Below are positions 1 through 7,801 of a stretch of 16,484 bases of DNA, piece by piece. The position numbers and the translations under genes were made by a program. The notes under the pieces are model-generated. The model made no database searches, had not been told where the DNA came from, and worked only from the letters and a program-made list of their open reading frames with translations. Position 1 is the stretch's first letter; every line of letters begins with the position of its first letter. Source of the DNA: DATHSY01 sp046729855 (GTDB taxonomy: Bacteria; Actinomycetota; UBA4738; HRBIN12); the NCBI GenBank assembly GCA_046729855.1, contig JBKPHM010000074.1, positions 1 through 16,484 of the forward strand, in the 5' to 3' direction.

Positions 1-2
1 CG

Positions 3-899
3 CCGGTCATCGCGTCGCTCGCGATCGGCGTCCCGTTGCTCCTGGCGCTCGTCGGCGCCGTGACGTGGCTGATCGTCGGCCGTGCGCTTGCGCCCGTCGA
101 GCGGATCCGTCGCGAGGTGGAGGCGATCTCCGCCGAGGAGCTGCACCGGCGCGTATCCGATCCGCCGGGGTCGGACGAGATCAGCCACCTGGCCTCGACG
201 ATGAACCGGATGCTCGACCGGCTCGAGGACAGCCACGTGCGTCAGCGCCGGTTCGTGTCCGACGCATCGCACGAGCTCCGCTCGCCCGTCGCGTCGATCC
301 GTCAGCATGCGGAGGTCGCGATCGCGCATCCGGAACGCAGCGACGTCCGCGAGCTGGCGGAGCCGGTGCTTGCGGAGGCCGAACGGCTGCAACGGATCGT
401 GGAGGACCTGTTGCTGCTCAGCCGGATCGACGAGGGAGCACGGCTCGGCCGTGCCGAGCCCGTCGACGTCGACGACCTCGTCGTGGAGGTGGCCGCGCGC
501 CTCCGCGAGGCGACGTCGCTGCGGGTCGACACGCGGGGCGTCTCGGCGGGGAGGGTGCTCGGCGACCGCGCGAGGCTTGCGCACCTGCTGCGGAACCTGA
601 CCGACAACGCGGCGCGGCACGCGCACAGCGCGATCACGCTTTCGCTGTCCGCGAACGACGGCTGGGTCGTGCTGTCGGTCGAGGACGACGGGAGCGGGGT
701 CGCGTCCGAAGATCGCGGGCGGATCTTCGATCGGTTCGTCCGGCTGGAGATCGCGCGGGACCGCGACTCCGGTGGCGCCGGCCTCGGGCTCTCGATCGTC
801 CGCGAGGTCGCGCGGCTGCACGGCGGATCCGTGAGCGTGACCGACGGCGCGAACCGCGGCGCGCGGTTCGAGGTTCGACTGCCATCGGCGGAGGCCTGA
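3..899 (+). CDS. Sensor histidine kinase, C-terminal part (5' end outside window)
   Basis: The frame is open to the left edge, so the N-terminal sensor region is missing. The visible part starts with a membrane helix (LLLALVGAVTWLIVG), then a HAMP linker (about residues 12-65 from the TTG at 36). A HisKA dimerisation box follows, with phospho-acceptor His in SDASHELRSP (codon 270-272). The ATPase domain has an N box (LLRNLTDNAARHA), a G1 box (VEDDGSGV), an F box (IFDRF) and a G2 box (GAGLGLSIV). All catalytic motifs are intact, so this is an active-looking class I membrane kinase of a two-component system. Its response regulator is probably just upstream, outside the window. A small PepSY protein follows 68 bp downstream on the same strand, a common pairing for envelope-sensing kinases in actinobacteria. 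The ligand cannot be told. Confidence 0.93.
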   Translation, partial: PVIASLAIGVPLLLALVGAVTWLIVGRALAPVERIRREVEAISAEELHRRVSDPPGSDEISHLASTMNRMLDRLEDSHVRQRRFVSDASHELRSPVASIRQHAEVAIAHPERSDVRELAEPVLAEAERLQRIVEDLLLLSRIDEGARLGRAEPVDVDDLVVEVAARLREATSLRVDTRGVSAGRVLGDRARLAHLLRNLTDNAARHAHSAITLSLSANDGWVVLSVEDDGSGVASEDRGRIFDRFVRLEIARDRDSGGAGLGLSIVREVARLHGGSVSVTDGANRGARFEVRLPSAEA

Positions 900-967
900 C
901 GTTCAGCGGGACGTCAGGAGCCGTCCTGCATGCTGGACCCGAGGAAGGCACAGAGGGGGAGCGAGCG

Positions 968-1306
968 ATGGACAAGCGAACGAGGATCCTGATCGGTGCT
1001 GCGGCGACGGTCGTCGCGATCGGCGTGGGGACGGGCGTCGGGATCGCGGCCAGCTCGGACGATGATCAGCCCCTTACGGGCAACGACCTCGACCGCGCGA
1101 CGGCGGCGGCGCTCGAGCACGTCGGCGGCGGAACCGTCATCGAGACCGAGGCCGGCGACGACGGCGCCGCGTACGGCGTCGAGATCAGGCGCGAGGACGG
1201 GAGCGTCGTCGAGGTCAGCCTCGACGAGCGCTTCCAGGTGATCGGCACCGAAGGCGATGACGACGTTGCCGGCGAGGCCGAGCACGAGGGCAGCAGCGAC
1301 GACTGA
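968..1306 (+). CDS. Small membrane-anchored PepSY-domain protein
   Basis: This is a 112-residue protein starting at ATG 968 after a purine-rich Shine-Dalgarno run (GAGGGGGAG at about 953-961). Residues 5-28 (RILIGAAATVVAIGVGTGVGIA) form a signal anchor or signal peptide. Residues 37-85 read like one PepSY unit: an LTGNDLDRATAAALEH helix, then a beta hairpin with YGVEIRREDGSVVEVSLDE and FQVIG. The tail is acidic (GDDDVAGEAEHEG). PepSY modules are usually extracytoplasmic and are thought to modulate proteases or sensor partners. Following the histidine kinase in the same direction suggests an accessory role in that signalling system; this is inference. Its 3' end overlaps by 92 bp the convergent monooxygenase frame as that frame is drawn. 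Confidence 0.8.
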   Translation: MDKRTRILIGAAATVVAIGVGTGVGIAASSDDDQPLTGNDLDRATAAALEHVGGGTVIETEAGDDGAAYGVEIRREDGSVVEVSLDERFQVIGTEGDDDVAGEAEHEGSSDD

Positions 1307-2438
1307 CCGTTCGCCGATTCCGGATCACGCTGCGACCGGGGTCGCCACCCGCATCGGCTGGCGTCCGCCTGCTCCGCCGCCCGAGCTGCTTCACGACGTA
1401 GGCGGCGTCGCGCGCCACGCCCGGGATCGCATCGGAGCCGAGCGAGAACTGGCCTGGGAGCCCGACGAAGTACAGGCCGGGTTCGCTCGTGACCACGCCG
1501 CGTTCGTGCATCGGACGTCCGTCCTCGCCGAAGATCGGCAGGTCGATCCATGACAGGTCGTGGCGGAACCCGGTGCACCAGATGACGTTCCGCACATCGA
1601 GCACCCGTCCGTCCTCGAGCCTCGGCGATCCCTGTTCCACGGCCACCACCTTCGGGACCCGCTCGACGCCCGCATCGTCGAGCCACTTGGGCTTCACCCG
1701 GATCAGCATGGTGCCGCGCCCGTCGCGCTTGCCCATCACTTTGCGACCGATCCGGTTGCGAGTCGTCAGGACGTGCGTTCCGAGGAACACGATGATCCGC
1801 GACGCAATGAACCGGTTGAACGTCCCGTCGATGTCGACGGGGACGTGGTCCGGGTGACGCCCCGAGAGGTACGTCGTGTGGGTCGCGGCGAGCTCGAGGG
1901 AGATGTCGGCGCCCGAGTTGCCGGCGCCGACGACCAGCACCGGCCCGTCCTGGATCTGCGACGGGTTCCTGTACTCGGTCGAGTGCATCTGCACGATGCC
2001 GGGGTCCAGGTCCCGGGCCAGCGCGGGCACCCGTGGATCGCGATGCGGCCCGGTCGCCACGGTCACGTTCGCCGCCTCGAACGTGAGGTCGCCAGTCGAA
2101 ACGACGTAGGTGTCGCCCTCGCGCCGAACCCCATCCACGCGGACGCGCGTCCGCACCGGAAGCGCCAGCCGAGCCGCGTACGCCTCGAGGTAGTCGGCCA
2201 TCTCGTCCCGAGTCGCGGTCATCGAACGCCTTCCCGGGAATCGCAATCCCGGGAACGAGGCGTACCTCCCCGGCGTGAACAGCCGGAGGGAGTCGTAGCG
2301 CTGCCGCCAGTTGTCGCCGACCCGTTCGTTCGCGTCAAGGATCACGAACGAGCATCCCGCGCGCTTGAGGTAGTAGCCGGCCGTGAGTCCGGCCTGACCA
2401 GCCCCGATGACCACCGTGTCGAACCGCTCCAGATCCAC
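1215..2438 (-). CDS. FAD/NAD(P)H-dependent flavin monooxygenase (CzcO-like)
   Basis: The 407-residue frame starts at GTG 2438, 7-8 nt after a GGGAGG Shine-Dalgarno. The N-terminus has the FAD Rossmann motif VVIGAGQAGLTAGYYL. The WRQRYDSLRLFTP stretch is typical of single-component flavin monooxygenases. A second dinucleotide motif, VVGAGNSGADIS, binds NAD(P)H, and IWCTGFRHDLSW is the ATG-like motif before the C-terminal domain. The likely reaction is FAD-dependent oxygenation of a small organic substrate, or a related oxidoreduction; the substrate is unknown. Family similarity fades after AAYVVKQLGRR. The last ~54 residues are Arg-rich low complexity and run antisense into the PepSY gene. A one-base shift near 1385 would instead end the protein at a TGA at 1325-1327. 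It is last in a leftward gene run and has 119 bp of its own upstream spacer. Confidence 0.88.
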   Translation of the reverse strand: MDLERFDTVVIGAGQAGLTAGYYLKRAGCSFVILDANERVGDNWRQRYDSLRLFTPGRYASFPGLRFPGRRSMTATRDEMADYLEAYAARLALPVRTRVRVDGVRREGDTYVVSTGDLTFEAANVTVATGPHRDPRVPALARDLDPGIVQMHSTEYRNPSQIQDGPVLVVGAGNSGADISLELAATHTTYLSGRHPDHVPVDIDGTFNRFIASRIIVFLGTHVLTTRNRIGRKVMGKRDGRGTMLIRVKPKWLDDAGVERVPKVVAVEQGSPRLEDGRVLDVRNVIWCTGFRHDLSWIDLPIFGEDGRPMHERGVVTSEPGLYFVGLPGQFSLGSDAIPGVARDAAYVVKQLGRRSRRTPADAGGDPGRSVIRNRRTVSRRCCPRARPRRQRRHRLRCRSPGSARRG

Positions 2439-2557
2439 CGCCGACCTCCCGTCTCGATCTGGGCGAACGGTAGGCGGACCGGTGAAGTCAGCTCATCGCC
2501 GGAACCAGCCAACTTTCCGGCCGGGGCCTGTGGTGAGAACGCACCATCCCGGGCCGG

Positions 2558-4186
2558 TCAGGCCAGGCCGTGCTCGTACGCGTAGGCAGTGGCGGCGGCG
2601 CGCGAGGAGACCCCGATCTTGCCGAAGATGTTCTGCAGGTGGCGCGCGACCGTGTGCTCGCTGATCACGAGCTCGACGGCGATGTCCCGGTTCGTCTTGC
2701 CGGCGGCCACGAGCCGCAGCACCTCGCACTCGCGCGGCGTGAGGCCGCTCGGGAGCGCATCCGGGCTCTCGAGGAGCCGGGCCGTCTCGCGGGCATCTGG
2801 CCTCGCCCCGAGCCGTTCGAACGTCGCGAGCGCCGCGCGGAGCTCGGCCCGCGCCCCGTCCTCGTCGCCGCCGGCCCGAAGGGCTCGGCCGTACATCGCC
2901 CGCGCCATCGCGGCTTCGTACGGCAGCCGGAGGTCCTGGTAGGCGGCCGTCGCCCGACGGAGGTGTTGCAACGCGGCGTTGGTGTTTCCCTCTGCGAGGT
3001 GTACGGCGCCGGCCGCCATCGCCGCGCCGGCGTCGAACGCGGGCATGCCGCTCGCCGCTGCGATCGTGGTGAGCTCGTCCGCAGCCGTCCTCGCCTCGTC
3101 GATCGCTGCGGCGACGATCGCGGCCTCGACCTCGGCGGCGAGGAGCCGGCTACGACGGGCGGGCTGGCGCTCCGCGGCCAGGGCCAGACGCAGTGCCGTT
3201 CGGGCCGGCTCCACCCTGCCCTGCGCGAGGCGGAGAAGCGCCACACCAGGCTGGGGGTCGGCGCCGAGCTCGCGCGCCCGGTCGAACGCTCGCTCGGCGC
3301 CTCCGAGGTCCCCGGTCCGGCGACGGATCTCGCCGAGCTGCGCGTGCGCCCATGCGGCCAGCTCGGGATCGAGGGCCTCCAGCTCTTGGGTTGCCCGGAC
3401 CGCCTCGGCTGCGGCCTCGGACCACGAGCCGCGGAGACGCGCGACCTCCGCCCGGTTCACGCGGCACTGGCCGGGGAACGGCGACGACGACGGCACGGAC
3501 TCGCACCAGGCGCGCGCCGCATCACTCCAGTCGCCGGCGCGCCGCACGTCGCTCAGCTCCAGGCAGGCCGCGATGAGCGAGCAGTAGATGATGCCCGTGA
3601 AGTACGGGCTCAGGTCGCCCCCGACGACCGAGGCCATCGCCTCGTCCATCAAGGGAAGGCCCTCGGCGATCCGCCCGGCGGCGATCAGGGCGAGTCCCTT
3701 CGTATGGAGCGCCATCGCGACCAGATCTCGGTCGGCGTGGCGTCGCCCGGTTGCGAGCGCCCGGTCGGAGAGCTCGATCGCGCGCTCGAGGTCCCCGGAG
3801 AACCGGGCGACGTTCGCCTCCACCATCGTGATCAAGCCGTGCTCGGCACGCTCGGGTACCGCCTCGGCGTGCCGCTTCGCGCTCATCAGGAATCCGGCGC
3901 CCACGGCGGGCTCGTCTCGCTGGAAGTGCTCCACGGCGAGCCGCGCGGCGGCCGCCGCCGCGCGGAGATCATCACCCTCGGTCGCGTAGGCCGCGTACGC
4001 GCGCTGCCGCCACTCCAGTGACTCCGCGGACCGCGACATCCACCACGCCGCGTCGGCGATCCCTTCCAGATCCTGTGCGCTCAGCCGCGCGGGATCCGCA
4101 CCGTGCAGGGCATCGTAGGCGTCGGACCACTCGCTCCGGGCCAGGGCCTTCCGGCCGCGTTCGATCGTCGCGTCCGTCTGGGTCAT
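2558..4186 (-). CDS. TPR-rich LuxR/GerE-family transcriptional regulator
   Basis: This 542-residue protein starts at ATG 4186 (MTQTDATIERGRKALARSEW). The frame runs upstream to 4306, but that extension is Arg/Pro-rich and overlaps the upstream gene, so I reject it. Residues ~1-470 are Ala-rich helical hairpins of tetratricopeptide type (for example AAWAHAQLGEIRRRTGDLGGAERAFDRA). The C-terminal ~65 residues are a LuxR/GerE helix-turn-helix: LTPRECEVLRLVAAGKTNRDIA, then ISEHTVARHLQNIFGKIGVSSRAAA. No receiver domain or P-loop ATPase is visible, so it is shorter than MalT-type regulators. It lies 14 bp after the cyclic-nucleotide-binding gene and is almost certainly co-transcribed with it. The TPR block probably takes a protein or ligand signal and the HTH binds DNA; its target may be the monooxygenase downstream. 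Confidence 0.9.
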   Translation of the reverse strand: MTQTDATIERGRKALARSEWSDAYDALHGADPARLSAQDLEGIADAAWWMSRSAESLEWRQRAYAAYATEGDDLRAAAAAARLAVEHFQRDEPAVGAGFLMSAKRHAEAVPERAEHGLITMVEANVARFSGDLERAIELSDRALATGRRHADRDLVAMALHTKGLALIAAGRIAEGLPLMDEAMASVVGGDLSPYFTGIIYCSLIAACLELSDVRRAGDWSDAARAWCESVPSSSPFPGQCRVNRAEVARLRGSWSEAAAEAVRATQELEALDPELAAWAHAQLGEIRRRTGDLGGAERAFDRARELGADPQPGVALLRLAQGRVEPARTALRLALAAERQPARRSRLLAAEVEAAIVAAAIDEARTAADELTTIAAASGMPAFDAGAAMAAGAVHLAEGNTNAALQHLRRATAAYQDLRLPYEAAMARAMYGRALRAGGDEDGARAELRAALATFERLGARPDARETARLLESPDALPSGLTPRECEVLRLVAAGKTNRDIAVELVISEHTVARHLQNIFGKIGVSSRAAATAYAYEHGLA

Positions 4187-4200
4187 CCTCGGTGTTCGCG

Positions 4201-4599
4201 CTAGTTGCCGCGCACCCGGCTCGCGAGCGTCCCGAGCAGGCTCCACGCGATGCGTGGCTCCTCGGCCAGGATCTTCCGGAGGTCGTCCCGATGCAGGACC
4301 ACGCATCGGACGTCCGTGTCGGCGACGACCGAAGCCGATCGCGGCCGACGATCCAGCACGGCGATCTCGCCGAAGAAGTCGCCAGCTCGCAGTCGTGCGA
4401 CGGTGCGGCGGTTGCGCACCACCCGTGCCCTCCCCTCGAGGATCACGAACAGGGTCTCGCCGTCCTCGCCCAGCCTGACGAGCTCCTTCCCGGCGTCATA
4501 CCGGTAGTCAAGGGTGCCCTTGAGGATCCGCCGGACCTGCCGCTGCGAGAGCGTGCGGAACAGCGGCACCTTCGACAAGCTCGCGACCCGCTCGTCCAC
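4201..4599 (-). CDS. Stand-alone cyclic nucleotide-binding domain protein (CRP/CAP sensor fold)
   Basis: This is a 132-residue single-domain protein. It opens with the VPLFRTLSQRQVRRIL helix typical of CRP-like N-termini. A beta roll follows (VRLGEDGETLFVILEGRARVV), then the phosphate-binding cassette GDFFGEIAVLDRRPRSASV, with the conserved Gly-Glu and the Arg-Ser-Ala that contact the cyclic nucleotide. The C helix (LRKILAEEPRIAWSLLGTLASRV) ends the protein, and there is no DNA-binding winged helix. It therefore cannot be a CRP-type transcription factor alone and more likely acts as a regulatory subunit or signal-binding partner. The LuxR/TPR regulator starts 14 bp downstream, which makes that protein a plausible partner; this is inference. 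The methyltransferase gene ends 55 bp upstream on the same strand. Confidence 0.9.
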   Translation of the reverse strand: MDERVASLSKVPLFRTLSQRQVRRILKGTLDYRYDAGKELVRLGEDGETLFVILEGRARVVRNRRTVARLRAGDFFGEIAVLDRRPRSASVVADTDVRCVVLHRDDLRKILAEEPRIAWSLLGTLASRVRGN

Positions 4600-4654
4600 C
4601 CCGCACTCCCAGGCCTGACCGCCGCGAGTATCGCACGGTGCCGCCGGAAGGGTT

Positions 4655-5242
4655 TCAAGGGCGGCGGGCGATCACGTGGAAGACGTGCCACCACTTCGGG
4701 CCGGGCTCGTCCTCCTTCTCCTCCTCCTCGAAGCGCTCGATCGTGAAGCCATGGAACAGCGCTCGTGCCTCGTCGATCCGGAACGACACGAGCGGATCAT
4801 CCTCATCGTTCGCCCAGGTGTCTCGGTCGCCCAGGAGCTCGCCGGCGAAGCTTCCGCCCGGACGGATGGCGGCGGTCAGCCGCGACCACAGCTCGGGGAA
4901 GCGGTCCGGCCGGCAGAAGAAGAGGCTGTAGGACGCCCACACGAGGTCGGCGGGTGAGATCTCAACGTCCTCCATCCGCGAGATGGCCGTCCGCAGCCGG
5001 GTCGCCACGCCCTCCGGCACGCGGGCCCGAACGCGCCGGATCGCCTCCTCCTCACGATCGATGGCGAACACGGACCAGCCGCGTTCGATCATCGCGAGCG
5101 TCTCGATCCCGGCGCCGCACCCGAGGTCGACCGCCTCGCCCGGCCGGTCGAACGAGCCGAGAACGGATAGCAGCAGCTCCCGTGGCTCACGCCCCTCGTG
5201 CTCGTCGTAGTACTCGGTCCAGTCGCTGTCCACGTCGGCCAA
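4655..5242 (-). CDS. Class I SAM-dependent methyltransferase
   Basis: This is a 195-residue protein. I choose the TTG at 5242 because GGAGGGAG lies about 7 nt upstream; a GTG at 5233 is possible. Motif I is AVDLGCGAGIETLAMIERG. Motif II ends in an acidic residue (VFAIDREEEAIRRV), motif post-II is around DVEISPADLVWASYSLFFC, and a GGSFAGELLGDRDTW loop follows. The order and length match small TehB/UbiE-like class I methyltransferases that act on small molecules. FAGELLGDRDTWAND resembles TehB-type proteins, but the substrate is not deducible. The gene heads the leftward run (methyltransferase, cNMP-binding protein, LuxR/TPR regulator, monooxygenase). Only 51 bp separates its start from divergent dinB, so their promoters must overlap. 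Confidence 0.87.
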   Translation of the reverse strand: MADVDSDWTEYYDEHEGREPRELLLSVLGSFDRPGEAVDLGCGAGIETLAMIERGWSVFAIDREEEAIRRVRARVPEGVATRLRTAISRMEDVEISPADLVWASYSLFFCRPDRFPELWSRLTAAIRPGGSFAGELLGDRDTWANDEDDPLVSFRIDEARALFHGFTIERFEEEEKEDEPGPKWWHVFHVIARRP

Positions 5243-5293
5243 CGCGCTCTCCCTCCAGGCTCGCGGTCCTCACCCTACGCATAGCCGAGGTCG

Positions 5294-6511
5294 GTGCCGC
5301 GTGCGAGGATCGCGTTCGTGCGCGACGACGCCTCGATCCTGCACGCGGACGTCGACTCGTTCTACGCGTCCGTCGAGCAACGGGACGACCCCGAGCTCCG
5401 CGGCCGCCCGGTGATCGTCGGTCACGGGGTCGTGCTGGCGGCGAGCTATGAGGCCAAGGCCTTCGGCGTCCGCACGCCGATGGGTGGATACCAGGCGCGG
5501 CGCCTGTGCCCGGACGCGGTCGTCGTGAGCCCGCGGATGGACGCCTATAGCGAGGCGAGCAAGGCCGTGTTCGACGTGTTCGAGGACACGACGCCGTTCG
5601 TCGAGGCGCTCTCGATCGACGAGGCGTTCCTCGACGTCGGCGGCCTGAGGAAGATCGCCGGCACGCCGACCGAGATCGCCGTCCGGCTGCGCCGCGAGGT
5701 CCGCGAACGCGTCGGCCTGCCGATCACGGTCGGCGTCGCGAGAACGAAGTTCCTCGCCAAGGTCGCCAGCACCGTGGCGAAACCGGACGGGCTGCTCGTC
5801 GTGCCGGCCGACCGCGAGCTCGAGTTCCTGCACCCGTTGCCCGTCGAGGCGCTGTGGGGCGTCGGCCCAGTCACGGCCGCCAAGCTCCGCGAGCGCGACA
5901 TCACGATCGTGCGACAGGTCGCGGAGCTCGACGAGAGCACGCTGGTGCGGATGCTCGGCCGCGCGGCCGGCCGGCATATCCATGCGCTCGCGCACAACCG
6001 CGATCCGCGGCGCGTGCAGACGGGGCGCCGCCGCCGATCGATCGGGACCCAGCGCGCGCTGGGTCGCCGTCGCCGGCGATCGCCCGAGGAGCTCGACGCC
6101 GATCTGGTCGCGCTCGCCGATCGCCTGTCGCGCAGGCTCCGGAAGGCGCGCCGCGTGTGCCGGACGGTCGTGCTGCGGCTGCGGTTCGACGACCTCTCGC
6201 GAGCCACCAGGTCGCACACGCTGCACGAGGCGACCGCCCAGACCGAGACGCTCCTCGCAGCCGAGAGAGGACTGCTCACGACCGCGATGCCGATGATCCG
6301 CGAGCGGGGCATCACGTTGATCGGCATCACGTTCACGAACCTGTCCCACGACGACGCGATCCAGCTCGCGCTCCCGTTCGAGCGTTCACGCTTCGACGCC
6401 GTGGACGCCGCCGTCGACCTGGTGCGCGAGCGGTTCGGGGGCGCATCGATCGGACGCGCGGTGCTGCTCGGGCGCCACCAAGGCCCGTCCGTGCCGCTCC
6501 TTCCGGACTAG
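5294..6511 (+). CDS. dinB: DNA polymerase IV (Y-family translesion polymerase)
   Basis: This 405-residue error-prone polymerase bypasses damaged template bases. The palm has the first catalytic Asp in ILHADVDSFYASVEQ (Asp19, Asp21) and the second acidic pair in LSIDEAFLDVGG. VGVARTKFLAKVAS and a helix-hairpin-helix region (LWGVGPVTAAKLRERDI) are typical of DinB. The little-finger domain follows. QLALPF (from residue 357) fits the beta-clamp-binding consensus QLxLPF, so clamp recruitment looks intact. The start is uncertain: GTG 5294 gives the longest form, but GTG 5318 (VRDDASILHADVD) has GAGG at better spacing. The stop codon TAG (6509-6511) coincides with the proposed insertion core of the adjacent IS110 element, so the protein is intact but its downstream DNA has been replaced. 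Confidence 0.95.
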   Translation: MPRARIAFVRDDASILHADVDSFYASVEQRDDPELRGRPVIVGHGVVLAASYEAKAFGVRTPMGGYQARRLCPDAVVVSPRMDAYSEASKAVFDVFEDTTPFVEALSIDEAFLDVGGLRKIAGTPTEIAVRLRREVRERVGLPITVGVARTKFLAKVASTVAKPDGLLVVPADRELEFLHPLPVEALWGVGPVTAAKLRERDITIVRQVAELDESTLVRMLGRAAGRHIHALAHNRDPRRVQTGRRRRSIGTQRALGRRRRRSPEELDADLVALADRLSRRLRKARRVCRTVVLRLRFDDLSRATRSHTLHEATAQTETLLAAERGLLTTAMPMIRERGITLIGITFTNLSHDDAIQLALPFERSRFDAVDAAVDLVRERFGGASIGRAVLLGRHQGPSVPLLPD

Positions 6512-6520
6512 ACACCCCAC
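6510..6520 (-). other. Proposed right end and CT core of the IS110 element
   Basis: On the minus strand the sequence reads GTGGGGTGT-CT-AGTCC. The CT (6511-6510) is the proposed recombination core, and the nine bases before it are the proposed left-donor half. Ten bases, GTGGGGTGTC, are identical in the candidate bridge RNA at 7837-7828. On the plus strand the core supplies the AG of the dinB TAG stop codon. Confidence 0.5.
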
Positions 6521-6531
6521 GCCTCGAAGAG

Positions 6532-7746
6532 TCAAGCGGCGGCCTTCTCAGGTTCGGGCCAAGCGACCTCCTCGCGGTAGAGCTGCCGGCGTTCGACGCA
6601 CACGTGAAGGATCCCGACGAGGCGGTTCCCGAGTTGTCGGAGCGCTTGGTTGTGGGTCTTGCCTCGAGCACGCAGGATGTCGTAGTAGCGCCGGGCGCCC
6701 GGTGAGCGCGACAGCGCGGCGAAGGCCCAGAGGTGACACACGTCAGCCAGATGCGCGTTCCGCGCGAAGCGCGCCGCCACGACGCGCTTGGTCCCCGAAG
6801 CCTTGGTGATGGGTGCGGTTCCGGCGTAGGCCTTGCGCGATCTAGGATCAGCGTAGCGGGTCCGGTCGTCGCCGAACTCGCCGAGGGCCCGGGCGCCGAG
6901 GACATCGCCGAGTCCGGGAAGACTGAGGTAGATCTCGGCGTCCGGGTGGCTCCTAAACGAGCGCTCGAGCTCCCGCTGCAGCTGCTCGACCTGTGCCGCG
7001 ACCTCCCGGAGCACCGCGACGAGGGCACGCACGCTCGCGGCGTACGCGCCGGTCAGGGCAGGCGGTGCCTCGAGCTGCGTGCTCCGGAGCGTCTTCGAGA
7101 TCTCCTGCGCACGCCGAGCCAGGTTGCGCTCGCGGCCGCCGCGGCGAAGGGTGGCCGAGATCTGCGCCACGGTGAGCCGACGCCCCTGTCCGGGCGACGG
7201 TGCCCGCTCAAGCACAGCCAGCGCGTCGCGGGAGGTCAGGTCCGATCCGAAGCAGGCGAGGGCCGCCGGGTAGTACTCGCGCAGCAGGTTGCGCATCCGG
7301 TTGGCCTGACGCTGGCGCGACCAGATCAGATCCTTGTGCGCCCGGGCGAGCACCTTGATCGCCTCGGCCGCCTCCGAGTCACCGGCCACCTGGCGGTGGT
7401 TGTGGCGGTCGGTGCGAACGATGTCGGCGAGGACCTTGGCATCGCCGGGGTCGGACTTGGCGCCCGAGACCCTGTGGCGATCGCGGTACCGATCGACCGA
7501 GAGCGGGTTGATCGCGTAGACCTGGTAGCCCGAGGCAACGAGCGTCCCGACGAGCAGCCCCCGATCGAGCTCGAGGCCGACCGCCACATCCCCCGCGTCC
7601 GAGGCGTGCTCGGCCACCATCTTGTGCAGCCGCGCGACACCTTCCACGCCGTCGGAGACCCGCCCTCGCGCCAGCACGGCCCCTGTGTCGGACAGCAGGC
7701 AGAGGTCATGGTGCGCCTCCGCCCAGTCGATCCCGAGGTAGATCAC
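6532..7746 (-). CDS. IS110-family transposase (DEDD recombinase with C-terminal Transposase_20 domain)
   Basis: This 404-residue recombinase starts at GTG 7746 (VIYLGIDWAEAHHDLCL), with AAGGAGATGAGGAG directly upstream. The frame extends to a TTG at 7779 that lacks a Shine-Dalgarno. The N-terminal RuvC-like DEDD domain shows Asp in GIDWAE, Glu in VGLELDRG, and the Asp pair in KSDPGDAKVLAD. The C-terminal Transposase_20 part has SLPGLGDVLGARALGEFGD, RSRKAYAGTAPITKASGTK and the nucleophile region with Ser in ALSRSPGARRYYD. Both domains are full length with no stop or frameshift, so the enzyme may be active. It would cut and join at a bridge-RNA-defined core. Only 20 bp separate its stop from the dinB stop. 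Confidence 0.95.
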   Translation of the reverse strand: MIYLGIDWAEAHHDLCLLSDTGAVLARGRVSDGVEGVARLHKMVAEHASDAGDVAVGLELDRGLLVGTLVASGYQVYAINPLSVDRYRDRHRVSGAKSDPGDAKVLADIVRTDRHNHRQVAGDSEAAEAIKVLARAHKDLIWSRQRQANRMRNLLREYYPAALACFGSDLTSRDALAVLERAPSPGQGRRLTVAQISATLRRGGRERNLARRAQEISKTLRSTQLEAPPALTGAYAASVRALVAVLREVAAQVEQLQRELERSFRSHPDAEIYLSLPGLGDVLGARALGEFGDDRTRYADPRSRKAYAGTAPITKASGTKRVVAARFARNAHLADVCHLWAFAALSRSPGARRYYDILRARGKTHNQALRQLGNRLVGILHVCVERRQLYREEVAWPEPEKAAA

Positions 7747-7801
7747 CTCCTCATCTCCTTTCCGGGGAAGGAGGTCCAAGAGCCGGAGGAGACTTGCGGC
7801 G

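Noticed and set aside
1560..2585. Long plus-strand open frame antisense to the monooxygenase
   Set aside because: Composition is Arg/Pro/His-rich, with no motif. The minus frame has clear FAD and NADPH motifs, so this is a high-GC shadow.
2570..4021. 483-codon plus-strand frame antisense to the LuxR/TPR gene
   Set aside because: No domain pattern. The opposite strand has a complete TPR-LuxR protein with a recognisable helix-turn-helix.
7747..7779. TTG start at 7779 for the IS110 transposase
   Set aside because: It lacks a Shine-Dalgarno, while GTG 7746 has one and gives the usual IS110 N-terminus (VIYLGIDW).
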